Shown here in pieces: positions 34,220 to 44,161 of a stretch of DNA of 64,000 nt. Both the position numbers and the translations under genes were made by a program. A model generated the notes under the pieces. That model was not told the origin of the DNA and made no database searches. It saw nothing but the letters and a program-made list of their open reading frames with translations. Source of the DNA: Erigeron canadensis (lineage: Eukaryota; Streptophyta; Magnoliopsida; Asterales; Asteraceae); NCBI RefSeq assembly GCF_010389155.1, contig NC_057761.1, positions 42,270,213 to 42,334,212 of the forward strand, written 5' to 3'. Within the stretch, counting starts at the first letter, position 1. Each line of letters starts with the position of its first letter.

Positions 34220-35150
34220 GGAGTGAGTTATTTTGAGAACTCTTAAAAAAAAGAACTCAAGAATCATTTTTGACCACACATTCTTTTCCTCTTTTTCTCT
34301 CTTTAATTAAATAATAGAATTCACCCAAATCATTCAAAATGTTCTAACTCACAAACCGTAAATCGTTAGACGAAACAAAAAACATGGGTAGTCTTAAAAT
34401 TTCGTTCTCTTTCATTAGAAATCCAATTCTATATACTTTTGATGACTTTTTAATTTTCGTTTTCTTTTTGGTAGTTACACATAATTTACACATGTGTAGG
34501 TTGAACTTACACATGTGTAGGTTGAACAAAATTATGATTCGGAACGGGCTTCGCCCTTAAGGATATTCATAAACCAAAGCTAGTGAGGGTGATAGGTTAT
34601 AGAGGGTGATAGGTCATAGGGTGATAGGTTATAGAGGGTGACAGGTCATAGAGTGTGACAGGTCATAGGGGGGCCAATGAGGGGTGATCTACCTAACGGA
34701 CTCCGCCCTTAACCGTTATTCCTCCGCCATGGATTGACGGGCTCCGTCCTTGGCTACCATGGCTCTGCCATGGATTGACGGGCTTCGCCCCTGACCTTCA
34801 TTGTTGTGTACATATGTTCATTTACTAATTTACATGTGAAAACAATGATCTTACACATGTGTAGGATGAACCTACACATGTGTAGGATGAACGCGATAGG
34901 AAAAAAAACAAAAATTAAAAAGTCGTCAAAATTATATCGAATTGTATCTCTAATGAAAGAGGACGAAATTTTAAGACTACTCATGCTTTTTGTTTCGTCT
35001 AACGATTTATGGTTTATGAGATAAAGCATTTTAAATGATTTTGGTGAATTTTCTTATTTAATAGAAGAGAGAGAAAATATAAGAAAATAAGTGATCCATA
35101 ATTGTTTTCGCGTTCTTTTTTATTTGTAAGTTCTCAAATAACGCTTCCCC
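34220..35150. mobile_element. Large foldback element with long inverted arms
   Basis: Left arm 34220 to about 34535 and right arm about 34815-35150 are inverted copies: GTTATTTTGAGAACTCTT outward, then ATCGTTAGACGAAACAAAAA and GACTTTTTAATTTT inward. Near the inner edge of each arm is a doubled ACACATGTGTAGG palindrome. The centre (34540-34800) is a different, GC-richer repeat. Simple TA and CT tracts flank the element. A relative of one arm lies at 43.37-43.51 kb. No transposase. Confidence 0.85.
34540..34800. repeat. GC-richer insert with GGGCTTCGCCC palindromes and GATAGGT repeats
   Basis: Contains CGGGCTTCGCCCTTAAGG, GACGGGCTCCGTCC, CCATGGCTCTGCCATGG and GACGGGCTTCGCCCC, all short palindromes, plus five tandem GTGA(T/C)AGGT(C/T)ATA(G)-like units at about 34592-34668. 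A partial copy is at 18.68-18.83 kb without the surrounding arms, so the insert is an independent repeat. Confidence 0.75.
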
Positions 35151-35152
35151 TA

Positions 35153-35202
<50 letters not shown>
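35151..35202. repeat. (CT)n(TA)n compound microsatellite
   Basis: CT dinucleotides to about 35173, then TA dinucleotides to 35202. Confidence 0.92.
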
Positions 35203-35356
35203 GCCATATAGGGCCCCTACATTCAAATATATTAATATTTGTTTGTATTTTAAATAAAACTATGGGCCCTCATGAGTTTTATGATTAAAAAACAAAATGT
35301 GAGGTGTTCTCCATCTAAGCTTAAATGGGGGACTACCCCATACTTACCTCCCCCAT
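35203..35356. mobile_element. TA-targeting MITE, copy 1 (left arm lost)
   Basis: Keeps the interior (ATATTTGTTTGTATTTTAAA, ATGGGCCCTCATGA) and right arm (CTCCATCTAAGCTTAAATGG, then CCCCATACTTACCTCCCCC) of the family at 57.4 kb. It is bordered by TA repeats on both sides. Confidence 0.75.
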
Positions 35357-35459
35357 ATATATAAGTAAAGCGTTAATTCATATATATCGATAATGATATA
35401 TATATGAAATCTATTTTGAATCGTTCCGATCGATGGCTTCTATTTTGAATGATTCAATG

Positions 35460-35486
35460 CATATATATATATATATATATATATAT
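35460..35486. repeat. (TA)n microsatellite
   Basis: About 27 bp of TA dinucleotides. Confidence 0.92.
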
Positions 35487-35490
35487 GAGA

Positions 35491-35640
35491 ACGGTACCCG
35501 CGTATTATGGCGGTCATGGAGTTGGCGGCGGTAGTGGTGGCGGCGGCGATGACGAGTAGCGTAGGTTAATATTAATGTAATTTGGTTTTACTGAAATGTT
35601 GAAACATAAAATGTTAAACAAAACTATTTATGTTATAATG
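35491..35640 (-). mobile_element. Helitron-like 3' end, CCACCGCCGC family
   Basis: On the minus strand GCCGCCACCACTACCGCCGC precedes the hairpin CCGCCATAATACGCGG and GTACCGTTCTC. Same layout as at 15.2 and 54.5 kb. The last bases are diverged from CTAGT. Confidence 0.45.
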
Positions 35641-35660
35641 TACGAGTAGTATATATATAT

Positions 35661-35844
35661 TGAGAAAAGTGTGTATGAGGTTGTTTCCCATTGCAACTTA
35701 GATGGAGAACCTCTCCCATTTAAATATTTAAATATTTGTTTGTATTTTAAATAAAATCATGGGCCCCATGAATTTTATGATTAAAAAAACAAAATGTGAG
35801 GTGTTCCCTGTTTAAGTGGGGGATAACCCATACTCACTTCCCTT
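35661..35844. mobile_element. TA-targeting MITE, copy 2
   Basis: Left end TGAGAAAAGTGTGTATGAGG and right end CCCATACTCACTTCCC are inverted relatives; the interior includes ATATTTGTTTGTATTTTAAA and CATGGGCCCCATGA. TA repeats border both sides. Its right border touches the start of Helitron C. Confidence 0.8.
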
Positions 35845-35847
35845 ATA

Positions 35848-37331
35848 TCTATATCTATATATATATATATATATATTAAAAGAGTAAGAATCCGAATAAT
35901 TCAAGTGCATCTACAACTCAAACCTATCTTATAACAATGCCATATAGGATTATTTTGTTTTAAACAAAAAGATATTTAACTTGCAAAAATCCCAAACATC
36001 TATATAAATTCAAAGAATTTGTATCTATTTTCTCATATATTCATCGTTTTGTTTTTCATTACTTTCAAAATTATCTTCAACTTCATATGGCTCCAAAATT
36101 ACCATACTTATATCAACTTATGCCCATCAAAACATTAAAGAAACCAAAAAGTCAGAATTATAATCTATCATCCATGGGAACGATACATTTGTTCTAAATG
36201 GACTATACGGTAATATTCAAACAAAAGAATTTTAAGATTTTATTACACTATCATACTTTTAATAAAATTATACTTGCTGTGTTAGAAAAAACATTAATCA
36301 ACAAATTTTAGCTTGAATTTTCAAAAGGAACTATTGTTACATTGCAAAATTTTCACATTTTCTGTTAATTTAACAAGCTTTCCCATTAAAAATCCTTATC
36401 TACTACTACTCAATCGATCAACTAAGTGGCCTAAATCAAATATTAGGACCTATTTATGAATTTAACTTTACTAACTTCATAGAAATATGCAATTCCAAAA
36501 AAGCCTATTTCATTCAATATTGGTATGTAAATTTATCCTTCAATGATTTAAATTATAGAGATAATGTTATTTTACCTGTTTTTATTCTTATTACAATTTA
36601 TTTATTTTTAATGCAGATATTATCAGTCGTATTCTTCTATATGATATACTAGATGAAGTTCAAAATAACCAAGAGATGAAGATTTTATTATTGCATCTAT
36701 AAAAAAAAATGTATGGATCATTTTATAAACATCATTTTTAGTAACTGATTATATTTGTCGTATTTTATTCAACTAAATTACGATTACAATCCCTCCACCA
36801 CAATTATAACATATATTGCATGCTCGCTATGTTATAACTACGACGATATATATGAGTATTTAAAATTATTTTGATAGATTAATATAAATCTCATTCATAA
36901 CCAAATGGGTTGGATTTATGGACGGAGCTCTTGCCTCTGGAGAAACGGGTCATGGGTTCGATCCTCATGCCCAACAATGCTGGAGATCCGTTTCTACCTT
37001 TGGTATAACCTGAAAGCAGCCTCTCTACTTTTGGTAGGGGTAAGATTGTCTACATTTCAACCTCCCCCATACACCGTGGAAGATGGTATTGGAACCCAAA
37101 CCCCGTGAAATACGACATTGAGAGTTACTTTACTTTACTTTCTAATATAAATCTCATTTAGTTATCTATATAATACATGTAAGATAATGAATAGTCTTAT
37201 TACGTTCTATTCACAACCAATTCACTTATTATAGTATATAATATAATGTTTCATCCAAGATTCTTTTTAAACAAAAATAAAAAGAAAATCAATTTTAAAA
37301 CTACCGCACATCATGCGGGTAAAAGACCTAG
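35848..37331 (+). mobile_element. Non-autonomous Helitron, copy C (carries a SINE)
   Basis: Starts TCTATATCTATATATATA, followed by ATTAAAAGAGTAAGAATCC and ATGCCATATAGGATTATT as in the other copies. The 3' end is the hairpin CCGCACATCATGCGG, then GTAAAAGAC and CTAG|T. The S1 SINE at 36896-37142 is inserted inside it. Without the SINE it is about 1.24 kb. No Rep/helicase sequence. Confidence 0.85.
36896..37142 (+). mobile_element. tRNA-derived SINE (family S1, Au-like), with target duplication
   Basis: About 247 bp flanked by the exact 16-bp duplication TAATATAAATCTCATT (36880-36895 and 37143-37158). It has a B box GGTTCGATCC and an upstream A-box-like GGACGGAGCTCTTGCC. The 3' half (GGTAGGGGTAAGATTGTCTA, CTCCCCCATACACCG, GGTATTGGAACCC) resembles the conserved part of the plant Au SINE as I know it. 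It has a short T/AC-rich tail. The duplication shows insertion after Helitron C arrived. Confidence 0.9.
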
Positions 37332-37338
37332 TATATTA

Positions 37339-38000
37339 TCTATAATATAACTAAAAGAGAAGGTTGGGGGTACACTTGGCACCTCTAGTCCCCCTTCTTT
37401 AGCCTAATACGCCATCCTTATTAAACCACTATTATTTTAATATTTGTTTAATAAATGCCCGAATTTTAATAAAAAACATTATAATTAAATCTTTATTGTT
37501 ATATTATTATTATTATTATTATTATCTATATTTATACCAATTAGAAAAAGCCCTCACATATTCTCAACAAAAAAACACCTACGGCAAAAAAAAATCTACG
37601 ATCGACTACTAAAAAGGTTTTTTTATTTATATACTTTATTCATATTTAATTATTATTATTATTGTTATTATTTTTATTATTATTTAACATTGAATTTTTA
37701 TAATATTGTTATTATTATCTTTTTTTAATTTAGTTTGTTATCCATTATAGGTTCATTATGGTTTCTTCTCCAACAACAAAAAATAAGACCACATTAGTTC
37801 ATCTTGAAAATCTTAAGCCAACATATGTTAACCATCATCTACGACTCCGTGTTGTGCATGTATGGATTGTTTTGGAGTGGAACAACCCGAAGAAAATCAA
37901 AACGTTCGAGATGATCTTTGTTGATGAATTGGTATGTATTTTTCAACTTATATACTGTACAGTTTTTGTTTCTCTTTTTGTTAATTAAACTTTTTGTTTC
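37339..38000 (+). mobile_element. Helitron 5' fragment carrying an RPA-like exon
   Basis: Starts TCTATAATATAACTAAAAGA only 8 bp after the end of Helitron C. The next 400 bp are AT-rich with ATT repeats, then the exon at 37758-37931. No CTAG|T end in the same orientation is seen downstream, so the element is truncated or its 3' end has decayed; the right limit is nominal. Confidence 0.5.
37758..37931 (+). pseudogene. Replication protein A 70-like first exon (truncated)
   Basis: 58 codons from ATG to a GT donor (GAATTG|GTATGT). LENLKPTYVNHHLRLRVVHV followed by W-x-x-x-x-W-N-N-P-x-K and FEMIFVDE has the pattern of the first OB-fold strand region of plant RPA1-like proteins (LKPG...RVLRLW...FEMILVDE). 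RPA-like genes of this sort are carried by many plant Helitrons, and that fits the Helitron-type start at 37339. No further exon of the protein is visible downstream, so it is a gene fragment. Confidence 0.65.
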
Positions 38001-38738
38001 TCTTTTTGCTGAGTTCAACTCTAAATCGTTTAGTCATAAATTGGTGTTTGTGTTTGTAGTAAATTTAGATATAAAAAACTACAAATTTTTTATTTAACTA
38101 AAGTTGAAAGAAAAATGGTAGACTGAAATCAATATTTATATGGAGTTATTTTTCATATTGATTAAGTTGTGATATTGGTCATATTAATAGTTGCTCGAAT
38201 CATACCATTATTGTGTAAAATTTTTAAATCGTCTATATTTGAGGGAAACCAAAAGAAATTACTGTTTGCTCGCTAGCTTTTCGTTGCATAAGAAAAACAC
38301 TCTTGAATTAACTTTGACTTAAAGAACATCAACAGTTGTCATCAAGAATCAATTTATCAAGAATATATATAGAGATTTATGAAGCAGAAACTTACCTTGC
38401 TTTCCCCGAAAAATTAGTTTATTACGCATTACTACTTCAACTTTTTTGTCTTATTTAAATCGTTTTATGTATTATTTTCAAGTATTTTAATTTAATTCAA
38501 TATTTATTTAATATACTTGAATTCTAATTGTTTAACATCAAACGGTAATTCCGTCATCGGCACATCACTACGTGTGGACCAACTCTTCCTTTTCCCATAC
38601 GGCCCATGCCAATAATTGTGACTCAAGATGTAACTCATTTGTTTTTTTTTTCTATAAAAAGATGTACTCCGTATTACAATCTCTTACATCATAAATATAA
38701 TTTCTGAAGTGATCTATCATTTTTTTTTTTATCTACAC
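38001..38738. other. AT-rich DNA, no gene seen
   Basis: May be the remaining body of the RPA-carrying Helitron. No exon continues the RPA-like protein. A tract near 38520-38640 is less AT-rich but not coding. Confidence 0.35.
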
Positions 38739-38741
38739 TAG

Positions 38742-38963
38742 GAGGGTGTTTGGGAATGCGTTTTAAAGTGATTATCTGATTATTACGTTTGTAAAATGTA
38801 AATAATCTAAAAAAATGTTTGTGTGAAAAGTGATTATATGCTATGAAAACGCAGTTTTGAAGAAGCATGTACTTACATGCTTTTTCAAAACTGCATTTTG
38901 AAAACGCATAATCTATTTTGAAAAAGCATAATATATTTTGTAATCACAATAACAAACACCCCT
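38742..38963. mobile_element. PIF/Harbinger-like foldback MITE
   Basis: 222 bp with GAGGGTGTTTG at the left and the inverse of AGGGGTGTTTG at the right. The 3-bp direct repeat TAG flanks it (38739-38741 and 38964-38966). The interior folds: AAAACGCAGTTTTGAAGAAGC pairs with GCTTTTTCAAAACTGCATTTT. The usual Harbinger duplication is TWA, so TAG is a slight departure. Confidence 0.75.
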
Positions 38964-39190
38964 TAGATTATCCCTATGCAATATATGGTAATATACACAT
39001 TATATTAATGGTCCCTAATTTAAGATGTCTCTAAATTAACCCATCCGAGTCGTAGTATTTCTATTTGGTACTTTTTGTCGATAAATTAAGTTTGGTTTTG
39101 GATTATGTTTAGCTTGTTGTGGATAATGTATCAAAGAGTCATGCAATTTGTTAGTTTTTATAATATACAATAATATATATATATATATAT

Positions 39191-39378
39191 GGAAAAAAAA
39201 TATAAGGCTGTCCGACACCTAAGCTTAAGTGTGGAACCCTTCACATATTAATATTTTATTATTTCTTGTTTAATGAATAAATGCATGAGCTCCAATGATT
39301 TTTATGAATTAAAAAAATAATATGTGAGTGTTTTATACCCAAGCTTAGATACCCGACAGCCTTATATTCTCATCCCCA
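39191..39378. mobile_element. TA-targeting MITE, copy 3
   Basis: The left arm has ATAAGGCTGTCCGACACC and TAAGCTTAAGTGTGG; the right arm has ATACCCAAGCTTAGATACCC and GACAGCCTTATATTCTC. TA repeats border both sides, and the right border touches Helitron H. Confidence 0.8.
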
Positions 39379-39388
39379 TATATATATA

Positions 39389-40580
39389 CTAGATTAAACC
39401 CATGCGTTGCATGGTGAATAATTGTTGTCATAAAATTCCAATAAAAATAAATAATACATCTTCCAATTTGAAGTATAAGAGTACAATACTGTAATAATGT
39501 ATTTAAATTTAAACTTATTTATTAAAAACGGTTACATAATAAATGAATATATTTTAATCCTAAATGGACTTATCTATTTAATAATATTTAAATTATGCAA
39601 CTGTGTAATAATAAATGAAATCAAAAAATAAGATTTTTAAAATATGTTATACAAATAAGCCATCAACGCATATTCAATTTTAATGCATAAGGATGAAGAG
39701 AAGAAAAAAAATCATTATATTGTATTTAGTTTAATACTAAATCAATTCGATATAATCATTATGTAATTCTTATTCTAAATATAGGTACGTGACAAAGTTT
39801 AAAATCCAAAAAGTTTTTATTCATTATATAATCCTTAAATAATAGACTTTTATTAAGTATTTCTCTTAAATAGTAAGAAAAAGAAAATGACAAATAAGCA
39901 AACTTAGTTGATATCCAAAGACTTAACCCATATTAGTCTTATCTTTATCTTCACTTAGTTAAAATAATAATTAATAATAGTACATGTCAGAGGTGAAAAA
40001 AGATCAATATGAGTATAAAAAATGATTACCTTATAAAATTTCAACAATAAATTTTTTTTTTAGAACGACAGGATGAAACCCAAGACTCTCAAAAAATCTC
40101 TATTAATCCACCCTCACAAATGTGAGAAGTGAGACTCGAACCCAGGTGGATCCCCCAAGGTCAGAGACCTTACCAATGAGCCACCAACCCCATTGGTATT
40201 TCAACAATAAATTATCTATAAGAAATAGTAGTTTAAGCAATGGTAATAAAAGGTTATGTAATTATAATAACATTTATGATATAAAATATGAAGACTATTC
40301 TACATTTAAAAAAATAAATTGAAAAAAACTATTAAAAATATGAAAATAGATATGCCATCCAATTTGATGATCTTGAGCCGACTTATTATTATTTATGTTT
40401 TTTTTTTTTACTTTTTTATTATTACTTAATGATGATTTGGATAAAAAAAATAATATTTAAAGGAATGCTTAAAATTAAGAAATTAATGTAAGTATGACAA
40501 ATAATGAAAAATCCTACATGGCAATCTATAATAAATGCCAACTAATTAAAAAAATATCATCTCTTAGTTATATAGAGAGA
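39389..40580 (-). mobile_element. Non-autonomous Helitron, copy H (carries a SINE)
   Basis: Minus-strand end: hairpin CCATGCAACGCATGG, then GTTTAAT and CTAG|T. Minus-strand start: TCTCTCTATATAACTAAGAG, with TTGGCATTTATTATAGATTG and GCCATGTAGGATTTTTC just inside, as in the other copies. The S2 SINE at 40054-40197 is inserted in it. Confidence 0.8.
40054..40197 (-). mobile_element. tRNA-derived SINE (family S2) with target duplication
   Basis: Flanked by the exact 16-bp duplication ATTTCAACAATAAATT (40038-40053 and 40198-40213). On the minus strand TGGCTCATTGG is A-box-like and GGTTCGAGTC fits the B box. A T-run at the left edge is the A-tail in minus orientation. It is shorter at its 3' end than the S2 copy at 46.8 kb. 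Confidence 0.9.
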
Positions 40581-40623
40581 TATATTTGAAACGGCATGAA
40601 TATATATATATATATACAAAAAA

Positions 40624-40804
40624 CAAGTTATGATTAAGACAATTTATTTGAGTTCTGATCATTGTATTTTCAAATTTACAAAATCAAACCAATATTTAAT
40701 TTTAAAAATATATATATATATAAAATTAAATATTGGGTTGATTTTGTAAATTTGAAAATACAATGATCAGAACTCAAAGAAATGCCTTAACTACTATAAC
40801 TTGG
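40624..40804. mobile_element. Foldback MITE with about 63-bp near-perfect inner arms
   Basis: TTTGAGTTCTGATCATTGTA and the rest of the left arm down to AATTTT are mirrored across a (TA)n loop at about 40706-40722. Outer words CAAGTTAT and ATAACTTG also pair. The right flank then repeats TGTGAATCTAACGACATATA-type sequence twice (near 40818 and 40880), a local duplication. Confidence 0.85.
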
Positions 40805-40919
40805 TTGTAAAGAAATAGTGAATCTAACGACATATAACTCAAAAAATGCCTTAAAGATAACTTGTTTGTAAATTAGAAATTGTGAATCTAACGACATATA
40901 ACATACGGAAGCTTGTGTC

Positions 40920-41749
40920 ATAAACTAGTAAAAGTAACATAGCCAGAAACCTGTCTTGAGAAAGGGAGTAGCAATTCCGTTGTAGAAGTCGTTGTGTACT
41001 TATGTGCAGCACTGGTTCACGACAACAATATTTGATTTGTATACAATTTATTTATGCATATTTACAAAGTAGTAGACAAAATTAGAAGCTTATTCACGTT
41101 ACAAAGTATTTATAAAAGTTACTGCCATAAACGTATATAAATGTAGCTATTCACAAAATTCTACGTAAAAGTGTACTATTTTTTATATTAGAAAGTAGAG
41201 TGGGCATTTTTTACACGAAACCTAGAAATACGACAAAAAATTAATGAGTTTGACGTTTAACCTCAACAAACTTTGTATTTTGGCATAACAAGTTTCATGT
41301 TGCGTTCTATTTGGAAAAAAAACTAATACACGAAAAACTCGTGCCAAAACAGATTCCTTCACAAATTTTACGATAAAAGTTATTATTCTCTTATCGTGTA
41401 ACATGTTCAGACTTAATACGACACGAAGTGACATGTTAAGACCTGTTAAAAAAATTGTTAAAACACGATTGACCCGTTTAGACCCTCTGATACCCTTTAA
41501 TACTATGAAATAAATATTAACAGATTCCTTAAGAAGTTTTACTAATAATAACCCTTTTAAAATTGTGTTATGTTCGTGTATGAAAAAAATGACGTTAACA
41601 AGTAGGTGTCATAACAAGTTCATATACATGTTATGTCGTTTTATTAGAAATTGTAAAGCTATCTTTACTTCTATGTAAAACAAAGTATTTCTCATCTTTT
41701 TTCAACTTTCAGCCTTTAAAATATACCTACACTACTCTTCTGTTTTGTT
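40920..41749. other. AT-rich DNA, no gene seen
   Basis: Contains repeated ACACGAA, CGTGTAAC and GACACGAAGTGACATGTTAAG words near 41210-41480 that could be the arms of an old foldback, but I cannot define ends. The minus-strand frame at 41222-41434 is not convincing. Confidence 0.35.
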
Positions 41750-41970
41750 TACAAATTTAAATATTTTTATCTAATATGTCTATAATACCGTTAATGAAAT
41801 AATTTACAACATATATATCCCCCGACCTTTAAAATAACTACATTACTCAATTTACATCAATTACTTTAACACTAATAACCACACCTCCACCGTCGCCGCC
41901 ACCAACAGACCAACTCCACCGCTGCCACTATCATCACTACTGATGTATTGCGTGAGTATCCGTATAGTCT
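41750..41970 (+). mobile_element. Helitron-like 3' end, CCACCGCCGC family
   Basis: Parallels 54539-54760 in the opposite orientation: AATAATTTACAACATAT, CCTTTAAAATAACTACATTA, TCAATTTACATCAATTAC, CACACCTCCACCGTCGCC and CACCGCTGCC in the same order. The tail (GTATTGCGTGAGTATCCGT) is a degenerate hairpin. Confidence 0.5.
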
Positions 41971-43339
41971 AGTTGTACTATAAAAAAACATATATTTGTT
42001 TTAGTCGTTTCAAAGCACCTTTGTTGTCAATCCGTCATAAAAGTTTCCATCAATGCCCTAGTGCGTTAAAAATCCTTGGCCAATTTTATTTTGTTTTTTG
42101 GACAATTTTAAAGAGGAATTCTTAGTATTTCTGGCAATCCGTCCAATAATCTATGATTTATCGGTAAATGCATTTATAGACTAATTTGCCCATATTTTTC
42201 ATTTATAGTTTTTGATATAGTATTATTCAGTTTATATTTTTATTTTTAGTTTATGGCAAATCACGTCACGAGGACATGGATATCAATTAAATATTGTACT
42301 AAAAGTAAGGTTTAAATATCAAATATTGTACTAAAAGTAAGGTTCCTTTATTGTTGAAATTCTATGATGACTACGAAATGATTTTTGTCTTTATTGATCT
42401 GTTAAAGTTATATTTGTTAGCGACACATTTATGATGGTGGAAGCTAGCCAGATCTAACAAATTGCATGGTCTAAATGAGCATGTACCTCCCCTGCTTGCC
42501 TTGAATGCTTATAAAACTACCCATATATATTATCAGATTCGTAATTTATAATTTCACAGTGACAGTCTCTGCAAATTGACAGCCAATGTAAATTATAACC
42601 GTCCGTATATAATTTAAAGTTATTATACCCTACTTTATCTTTTACCCGTATTTTGTGTCAAAGTCTTCTTTGCAAGATGAATCAAATAGATTATGGCCTT
42701 ATGGGGGATGTTTTAGATAGAAGTATGATGTATATATTTTGGGGAATAAATTATCTTGATTAATTGCATTACGGTATATATTTGAAATATACAATGATTG
42801 TGATCAATACTGATTAGAAGTGAAGATGATTGGTTTTGATTGATTAAGAATGGAGTATTATAGTATCAATTTAAGATATTTTTGAACGTACGGTAATAGA
42901 TTAATGTTTTTGCAAAAAGCAACTTTAAGAAATTAATTAAATTATAGTTAAAGTGTATTAAATAGTGTTCATTTACTCACCATAAAGTTTAAAAATAAAT
43001 TTTTACATGAAAGATAACTTTGTATGCACATTAAGTGTAGGCTTAAAAAAGCTACATTAACATTTTCAAGTTTAAACGATAGATTAAATATATCATAAAG
43101 GGATATAGATAACGTATATAAAATGGATAACGTATCTATGTTTCGAGAACACATTTATTAGTTCAAGTTTTAACAATATATTAAAAAAAAAAAAATGGAG
43201 GTAAAAGCATTTACTTGCCAATAGCTCGTAGATACAAAAAGGTAAGAGAGAATTTCTCCTAATCTTTCGAAGTCATCACCCAGATAGACTCTGGTCTGAT
43301 GTATAATTGTATAAATATTTTGAATATTCTGTAACACAC
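41971..43339. other. AT-rich DNA, no gene seen
   Basis: No exon-like segment or complete element. A direct repeat of AAATATTGTACTAAAAGTAAGGTT occurs near 42286 and 42318. Confidence 0.35.
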
Positions 43340-43604
43340 TAACACTTTATATCTCTCTCCATAAATCATTTATTCCTTCAATTCATTGAAAATCTTTTAT
43401 CTCAAAAATCATACGTGATAAATTATAAAAATTGTATGGGTGTTCTTAAAATTTCATGTTCTTTCACTAGAGATGTTATTCGATATACTTTCGGCGAATT
43501 TTTAAATCCGAGGGCGGAGGCCGTAGGCATTTGACTATCACACTCTCTGACCAAGCTATCACCCCCACCATCTCACCGCCGCAACGCGCGGATACTTACT
43601 CTCG
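43340..43604 (+). mobile_element. Chimeric segment ending in a CTCGT Helitron-like terminus
   Basis: The left part (to about 43510) resembles one arm of the foldback at 34.2-35.1 kb (GGGTGTTCTTAAAATTTC, TTCTTTCACTAGAGATG). The right part has GGGCGGAGGCCGTAGGC and CACCCCCACCATCTCACC, then the hairpin CCGCAACGCGCGG (43579-43591) and CTCG|T at 43601. Confidence 0.5.
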
Positions 43605-44161
43605 TAATTTTTAAATTAATGATATTTATATGATTTTTATATGCCATAACACTTTCTAATAATATCACAAAATGATATGCTCATATGCATCTTAGTGAGA
43701 GATATACTGCCACCACAATTAAAGGATATTTCTTGCTATGTCCCTTTCCACTGTATCCAATAATCAAGTAAAGATTCAATGTTCCTTTCCATATGGGGTA
43801 TCTCAATAAGGAATCTAAAGTTGGCGTATGAGAGATGGTACGAAATGTACCTCATTTATCATGCGGGAATACCATCGCCGATGGCATGGTTCAGGGTGCG
43901 AAATGGTGATTTGTGGTAAGGTTTGTCGCATAAAAGATAGAATGACACGTTGAGACTGAACCGTTGTACAAATGGAATTATGGAAAAAGTAATGCGGTAT
44001 CAGATGAGTGTAGGGCTCGAACTCGAACTCGACTCGATCGAGTCGAACTATTATCGAGCTCGAGCCCTAAATTAAGGCTCGAAATAATTATCGAGTCAAG
44101 CTCGAGCTTTACATAACTCGGCTCGAATACTTATCGAGCTTTCCATATTATAAATATATAT

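Noticed and set aside
34806..35029. Frames on both strands in the 34.8-35.0 kb arm
   Set aside because: They are mirrored in the other arm of the same foldback and are a by-product of the inverted repeat.
36905..37108. 67-residue plus-strand frame
   Set aside because: It coincides with a tRNA-derived SINE that has a 16-bp target duplication.
40122..40322. 66-residue plus-strand frame
   Set aside because: Its first half is antisense to the S2 SINE and its second half is AT-rich Helitron sequence.
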